Positions 6,185 to 8,783 of a stretch of 8,783 nt of DNA are shown one piece after another. A model generated the notes under the pieces. That model ran no database searches. It was given only the letters and a program-made list of their open reading frames with translations, and was not told where the DNA came from. How positions within the stretch are numbered: the first letter of the stretch is position 1; each line of letters begins with the position of its first letter. Source of the DNA: an uncultured Oscillospiraceae bacterium (lineage in GTDB: Bacteria > Bacillota > Clostridia > Oscillospirales > Oscillospiraceae); assembly GCA_910585735.1 (NCBI GenBank), contig CAJUEU010000053.1:1-8783 (forward strand), in the 5' to 3' direction. The translations under genes and the position numbers were made by a program.

Positions 6185-6973
6185 ATGATAAATTTTGTAA
6201 GGAAAGAACGCTACGGCATGAAGGACTTGGAAAACATTGTTTCCATTCTTCGCGCCCCCGGGGGGTGTCCCTGGGATATGGAGCAGACCCACGCCTCCCT
6301 CCGCCGTGGTCTCATGGAGGAAAGCTGTGAGGTCATTGAAGCCATCAATGAGGAAAGCCCAGGGCACCTGAAGGAAGAGCTGGGGGACGTGCTCCTCCAG
6401 GTGGTCTTTCATGCCGACATTGAGAAGGACGCTGGCCGGTTCGATCTGGAGGACGTGGCCGACGGTATCTGCAAGAAGCTGATTTTCCGCCACCCCCACG
6501 TGTTTGGGGACGTAACGGTCAGCGGCACCGACGAGGTCCTCTCCAACTGGGAGGATTTGAAGCGGGAAGAAAAGTCCCAGCAGACCTACACCGATACCCT
6601 CAATGCCGTAGCCAAGTCCCTCCCCGCTCTCTGGCGGGCTGAGAAGGTTCAGAAGAAGGCCAAAAAGGCCGGCTTTGACTGGCCGGACGCCCAGGGGGCT
6701 GTGGACAAGCTCTCCGAGGAGCTTTCCGAGCTGCGGGAAGCCATGGCTCAGGGCACCAATGTGGAGGAGGAGCTGGGAGACCTGCTCTTCGCCGCGGTGA
6801 ATGTGTCCCGCTTTGTCCACGCCGACCCCGAGGAGACCCTGAACGCCGCCACCGAAAAGTTTATTTCCCGCTTTGCCAAGGTAGAAGAGCTGGCAAGGGC
6901 CCAGGGTCAGGACATGGCCCAGATGAGCCTTACCGAGCTGGACAAGCTCTGGGAGGCCGTAAAACGGACTTAA
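6185..6973 (+). CDS. mazG: Nucleoside triphosphate pyrophosphohydrolase MazG
   Basis: Cytoplasmic all-alpha NTP pyrophosphohydrolase, 262 residues, with two MazG domains as in E. coli MazG and Bacillus YabN. It hydrolyses (d)NTPs to NMP and pyrophosphate, removing abnormal nucleotides and modulating nucleotide pools. Domain 1 has GCPWDMEQTH (27-36), the Mg-binding EESCE (45-49) and EELGD (64-68), then FRHPHVFGD (101-109) and NWEDLKREEK (121-130). Domain 2 has KAGFDWPD (161-168), EELSE (178-182) and EEELGDLLFA (194-203). Both acidic motif pairs are intact. ATG 6185 has GAGG at 6175-6178, 6 bases upstream. An alternative ATG at 6218 (MKDLENIV) fits the family's usual N-terminus and has AAGGAAAG 11 bases upstream. 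The N-terminal methylase domain of Bacillus YabN is absent. It lies 37 bp after the flippase gene, and hup follows 68 bp later. Confidence 0.93.
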   Translation: MINFVRKERYGMKDLENIVSILRAPGGCPWDMEQTHASLRRGLMEESCEVIEAINEESPGHLKEELGDVLLQVVFHADIEKDAGRFDLEDVADGICKKLIFRHPHVFGDVTVSGTDEVLSNWEDLKREEKSQQTYTDTLNAVAKSLPALWRAEKVQKKAKKAGFDWPDAQGAVDKLSEELSELREAMAQGTNVEEELGDLLFAAVNVSRFVHADPEETLNAATEKFISRFAKVEELARAQGQDMAQMSLTELDKLWEAVKRT

Positions 6974-7011
6974 TGGCCAAATGGCCTTAAGTATATGGCG
7001 GATCTACCGCC
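6969..7011 (+). other. Two consecutive hairpins in the mazG-hup junction
   Basis: CTTAA-T-GGCC / GGCC-TTAAG (6969-6991, nine pairs with one bulged T, loop AAAT) overlaps the mazG stop codon. GGCGG / CCGCC (6997-7011, loop ATCTA) follows. Neither has a downstream T-run. They may protect the 3' end of the mazG message or mark an RNA processing site ahead of the much more highly expressed hup. I find no clear promoter between them and hup. Confidence 0.4.
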
Positions 7012-7041
7012 GAGAAAATACAAATGTAGGAGGACAATCCC

Positions 7042-7314
7042 ATGAACAAGACCGAACTGATCGCCGCCACCGCCGAGAAGGCCAATCTCTCCAAGAAGGA
7101 CACTGAGGCCGCCGTCAACGCCGTTATCGACGTTATCACCGAGGCTCTGAAGAAGGGCGATAAGGTCCAGCTGGTTGGCTTTGGCTCTTTCGAGACCCGC
7201 GAGCGCGCTGCCCGGGTGGGCCGCAACCCCAAGACCAAGGAGGAGATCAAGATCCCCGCTTCCAAGGTCCCCGCTTTCAAGGCCGGCAAGGCTCTGAAGG
7301 ACGCCATCGCCTAA
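7042..7314 (+). CDS. hup: HU family DNA-binding protein
   Basis: Histone-like nucleoid protein, 90 residues, exactly the canonical HU length. It acts as a dimer that bends and compacts DNA without strict sequence specificity. Features: the N-terminal helical dimerisation part (MNKTELIAATAEKANLSKKD...), the conserved GFGSFETRERAARVGRNPKT region (46-65) with the DNA-intercalating R-N-P tip at 61-63, and the C-terminal PAFKAGKALKDAI. The Shine-Dalgarno AGGAGGA at 7028-7034 is 7 bases before ATG and is the strongest in the window, fitting high expression. Codons are mostly the preferred ones (GAG, AAG, GCC). It lies between mazG and rqcP; in Bacillus yabN and yabO are directly adjacent, and the hup-rqcP pairing is a clostridial variant. 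A strong terminator follows. Confidence 0.97.
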   Translation: MNKTELIAATAEKANLSKKDTEAAVNAVIDVITEALKKGDKVQLVGFGSFETRERAARVGRNPKTKEEIKIPASKVPAFKAGKALKDAIA

Positions 7315-7334
7315 GTTATCTTTTGCGCTGGGAA

Positions 7335-7370
7335 GGGCGGCTCCGAGTATGGAGCCGCCCTCTTTTTCTT
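7335..7370 (+). terminator. Rho-independent terminator of hup
   Basis: A perfect 10-bp GC-rich stem GGGCGGCTCC / GGAGCCGCCC (7335-7344 / 7351-7360), loop GAGTAT, is followed directly by TCTTTTTCTT. This is a textbook intrinsic terminator. It lies 20 bases after the hup stop and 37 bases before rqcP, so rqcP is expressed either by read-through or from a promoter not recognised here. Confidence 0.92.
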
Positions 7371-7407
7371 TGGGGCCCTCCCCAAAAGGATGCAAGGAGG
7401 TTTGACG

Positions 7408-7650
7408 ATGCGCTTGGATAAGTGGTTGAAAATTTCCCGTCTTATCAAACGAAGAACGGTGGCCAACGAGGCCTGCGACGCCGGCCGGGTCACGGCCAAC
7501 GGCAAGGTGGTGAAAGCCTCCTACGACGTGAGCCCCGGGGATGTGCTGGAAATGCGCTTTGGGGAACGGGTCACCCGGGTGAAGGTCCTCTCCACCCAGG
7601 AGATCGTAGGCAAGGCGGACGCCGCTGGCATGTACGAGGAGCTCCGATAA
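7408..7650 (+). CDS. rqcP: RqcP (YabO), S4-domain ribosome quality control protein
   Basis: Small basic RNA-binding S4-domain protein of the Hsp15/RqcP group, 80 residues (Bacillus RqcP is 86). In Bacillus it binds obstructed 50S subunits with RqcH and supports C-terminal alanine tailing of stalled nascent chains. The sequence MRLDKWLKISRLIKRRTVANE is nearly the Bacillus N-terminus and is followed by the S4 signature AGRVTANGKVVKASYDVSPGDVLEMRFG (25-52), then the short tail AAGMYEELR. The frame is open from an upstream ATG at 7390, but the Shine-Dalgarno AAGGAGG (7394-7400) lies after that codon and 7 bases before ATG 7408, which fixes the start. Neighbours mazG and the YabM-like flippase reproduce the Bacillus yabM-yabN-yabO order. 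The yabP and yabQ genes that follow in Bacillus are not present here. Confidence 0.93.
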   Translation: MRLDKWLKISRLIKRRTVANEACDAGRVTANGKVVKASYDVSPGDVLEMRFGERVTRVKVLSTQEIVGKADAAGMYEELR

Positions 7651-7778
7651 AAAGAAGCTCCCGGTGGAGCGTTGCTTTAAGAACACCTGTAGGGCGGCTA
7701 TTTGCCGCCCGGGACGCATCCTATGCGCCCCTGCATCAGGCCTTCTTATTTCAACGTCCCATCCGGGAGCTTCTTTTT
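7649..7778. terminator. 130-bp long hairpin, probable bidirectional terminator with inserted palindromic repeats
   Basis: AAAAAGAAGCTCCCGG (7649-7664) pairs perfectly over 16 bp with 7763-7778, which ends in a T-run. Inside, pairing continues symmetrically: TGG/CCA (7665-7667/7759-7761), CGTTG/CAACG (7670-7674/7752-7756), TAAGAA/TTCTTA (7678-7683/7743-7748) and CCTG/CAGG (7686-7689/7737-7740), separated by small internal loops of 2x2 or 3x3. The tip splits into two hairpins: GGGCGGC/GCCGCCC (7692-7698/7704-7710) and CGCAT/ATGCG (7715-7719/7723-7727). Both strands end in T tracts, so it can stop both rqcP and the convergent surface-protein gene. It starts right at the rqcP stop codon. The tip carries the TGTAGGG...CCCCTGCA edges of the palindromic repeat family. 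Confidence 0.8.
7688..7735. repeat. Further copy of the palindromic repeat family (double unit)
   Basis: TGTAGGGCGGC at the left (7688-7698) and GCGCCCCTGCA at the right (7725-7735) resemble the TGTAGGG / CCCCTAC edges of the units at 2937-3131. Two stems lie inside: GGGCGGC/GCCGCCC, and GGG-A-CGCAT/ATGCG-C-CCC with one mismatch. It forms the apex of the long hairpin. Confidence 0.6.
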
Positions 7779-7785
7779 TATTCAG

Positions 7786-7816
7786 CGGCTCCGATCTCGC
7801 CGGGCCTATGGAGCCG
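7786..7816. other. Hairpin between the convergent genes
   Basis: A perfect 7-bp stem CGGCTCC / GGAGCCG (7786-7792 / 7810-7816) with a 17-base loop lies downstream of the surface-protein gene as read on the minus strand. No T-run follows on either side. A second weak plus-strand hairpin, TCCCC / GGGGA (7837-7841 / 7851-7855), is followed by TTTTT. Together with the long hairpin these fill the 7651-7868 gap, and no gene is seen there. Confidence 0.35.
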
Positions 7817-7868
7817 TCGGCGTGTCAAGCTGTCCGTCCCCACCTTCTTTGGGGATTTTTCGAAGGAC

Positions 7869-8783
7869 TTACGCCACCCGCTTCCCCCGTTTCCGGGGAA
7901 GGACGCAGATCAGCCCGGCGGCAGAGCAAAGGGTCAGCAGCAGCCAGAGGGTCAGCTCATCGCCGGTCTGGGGCACCTCAGCCAAAGGCGTGTCATTGTC
8001 CTCCAGGTCCTCCCCCTCATCGGGGAGCTCGCTCAGCGGAGTATCGTTGTCCTCCAGCACCTCGGCTTCCTCAGGAGGCTGGGGCTCGGTGGGCTGAGGC
8101 TCCAACGTCCCAATAGGCTCAGCGGTCTCCGTGACCTCGTGGGACTCGGTGAGTTCAGGCGTCTCCGCCAGCGGCGGGTCGGTCTCCTCCACGTCCTCCT
8201 CGGCAGTGTAGGTCACGGTAACGGTTTCGTTCCGGGCGGGCATGACGCCCTGCGCCACGGGCAGATCGGCGGTGTAGCCCTCGATCACGGGGGAAGTCAC
8301 ACTGTACCGATCCCCCCGCTCCATACGGGTCCGGGTCACGGTAGGCCGGGCGGTGGTGCCGTCAGCGTACACATAGCGGATGGTCAGGGTGTAGTAATCG
8401 GGGTCAGGCTCCACGATCACAGGCGGCAGTGTGGTATCTTTCTTGTAGGTCAGCGTAACGACAGTATCCTCATTGACCGTCCCGCTGAGAGGCTTGTCGG
8501 CGCTCTGGAAGGTGTAGCCACCGATGGCCACCTTTCTATCGGCCACGTCATACTCACCGCCCCCGGCGGTGTCCACGGTCACTTCGGGATGCCCCTCAAT
8601 GACATCTCCCTTCTCGTCCACATACCTGACGGTCACCTTATACTCCGCAGGCTCAGGGTCCACGGGCGGAGTGTCCTTTTTATAAGTCAGCGTAACGACA
8701 GTATCCTCAGTGACCGTCCCGCTGAGAAGCTTGTCGGCGCTCTGGAAGGTGTAGCCGCCGATGGCCACCTTTTTATCGGCCAC
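7869..8783 (-). CDS. Sortase-anchored surface protein with MucBP-like repeats (partial, N-terminus beyond window)
   Basis: C-terminal 304 residues of a cell-wall-anchored protein. The frame runs off the right edge, and its first codon GTG is an internal valine, as the aligned repeat shows. Order (fragment numbering): end of one MucBP-like repeat (1-38), a proline linker, a full repeat YKVTVRYVDEKGD... (48-116), a second linker, a divergent repeat (130-194), an acidic Pro/Glu/Thr-rich stalk (195-270), sorting motif VPQTG (270-274), a hydrophobic segment (277-295) and the basic tail PRKRGKRVA. This is the classic LPXTG-type layout with V replacing L. Sortase would cleave between T and G and link the protein to peptidoglycan. 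MucBP-type domains often occur in adhesins of gut bacteria, but the ligand cannot be inferred. Convergent with rqcP and terminated by the shared long hairpin. Signal peptide and N-terminal domains lie outside the window. Confidence 0.88.
   Translation of the reverse strand: MADKKVAIGGYTFQSADKLLSGTVTEDTVVTLTYKKDTPPVDPEPAEYKVTVRYVDEKGDVIEGHPEVTVDTAGGGEYDVADRKVAIGGYTFQSADKPLSGTVNEDTVVTLTYKKDTTLPPVIVEPDPDYYTLTIRYVYADGTTARPTVTRTRMERGDRYSVTSPVIEGYTADLPVAQGVMPARNETVTVTYTAEEDVEETDPPLAETPELTESHEVTETAEPIGTLEPQPTEPQPPEEAEVLEDNDTPLSELPDEGEDLEDNDTPLAEVPQTGDELTLWLLLTLCSAAGLICVLPRKRGKRVA
8449..8546 (-). repeat. Direct repeat copy A in the surface-protein gene
   Basis: This 98-bp stretch matches 8686-8783 at 94 of 98 positions with a spacing of 237 bp (79 codons). 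It encodes the second half of one MucBP-like module. Differences are N/T, P/L and R/K changes and one silent site. The other copy is cut by the window edge, so the duplicated unit may be longer. Confidence 0.9.
8686..8783 (-). repeat. Direct repeat copy B in the surface-protein gene (runs off window)
   Basis: Partner of the repeat at 8449-8546, offset by 237 bp, 4 mismatches in 98 bases. The near identity, including at synonymous positions, shows a recent duplication or ongoing gene conversion. More copies may lie beyond the right edge. Confidence 0.9.

Noticed and set aside
7664..8116. Plus-strand open frames (also 7702-8097) running through the long hairpin into the surface-protein gene
   Set aside because: They lack a ribosome binding site, cross a palindromic non-coding element, and show P/S/R-rich antisense composition opposite a gene with clear sorting signal and repeats.

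Overview
The window looks like chromosomal DNA from a GC-rich anaerobic Firmicute, most likely a gut Clostridium of the Oscillospiraceae type (Flavonifractor or Lawsonibacter relatives). Three things point that way: strong AGGAGG-type ribosome binding sites, a gene order matching the Bacillus/Clostridium block yabM-yabN(mazG)-yabO(rqcP), and a sortase-anchored surface protein with a VPQTG signal, all at high GC. The lineage is inferred from gene content and style, not from any search.

Layout. On the minus strand at the left, rplM-rpsI (L13-S9) form a two-gene ribosomal operon with a near-consensus sigma-A promoter, a structured leader and a cUUCGg-capped hairpin after rpsI. Divergent from it, on the plus strand, are a TtcA-family tRNA thiolase, a trimeric-type purine nucleoside phosphorylase (punA) and an MTA/SAH deaminase (mtaD). 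A 212-bp cluster of small palindromic repeats separates punA and mtaD. Next comes a SpoVB/YabM-like flippase, then mazG, hup (HU) and rqcP. rqcP is followed by a 130-bp long imperfect hairpin with A/T tracts on both ends, probably a bidirectional terminator. It faces a convergent minus-strand gene for a cell-wall-anchored surface protein with MucBP-like repeats, which is cut by the right window edge.

How the genes fit together. rplM/rpsI, ttcA, hup and rqcP serve translation, tRNA modification, nucleoid structure and ribosome rescue. punA and mtaD fit purine salvage and recycling of SAM by-products. mazG cleans the nucleotide pool. The flippase probably moves a lipid-linked envelope precursor. 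The surface protein is a separate, recently rearranged accessory gene.

No CRISPR array, tRNA, rRNA, transposase, phage gene or defence system is visible. No gene-free stretch exceeds 300 bp; the gaps at 892-1120, 1889-2093, 2919-3147 and 7651-7868 are each described. I do not see a clearly new multi-gene system. The most unusual content is in the non-coding palindromic elements and in the surface-protein repeats.
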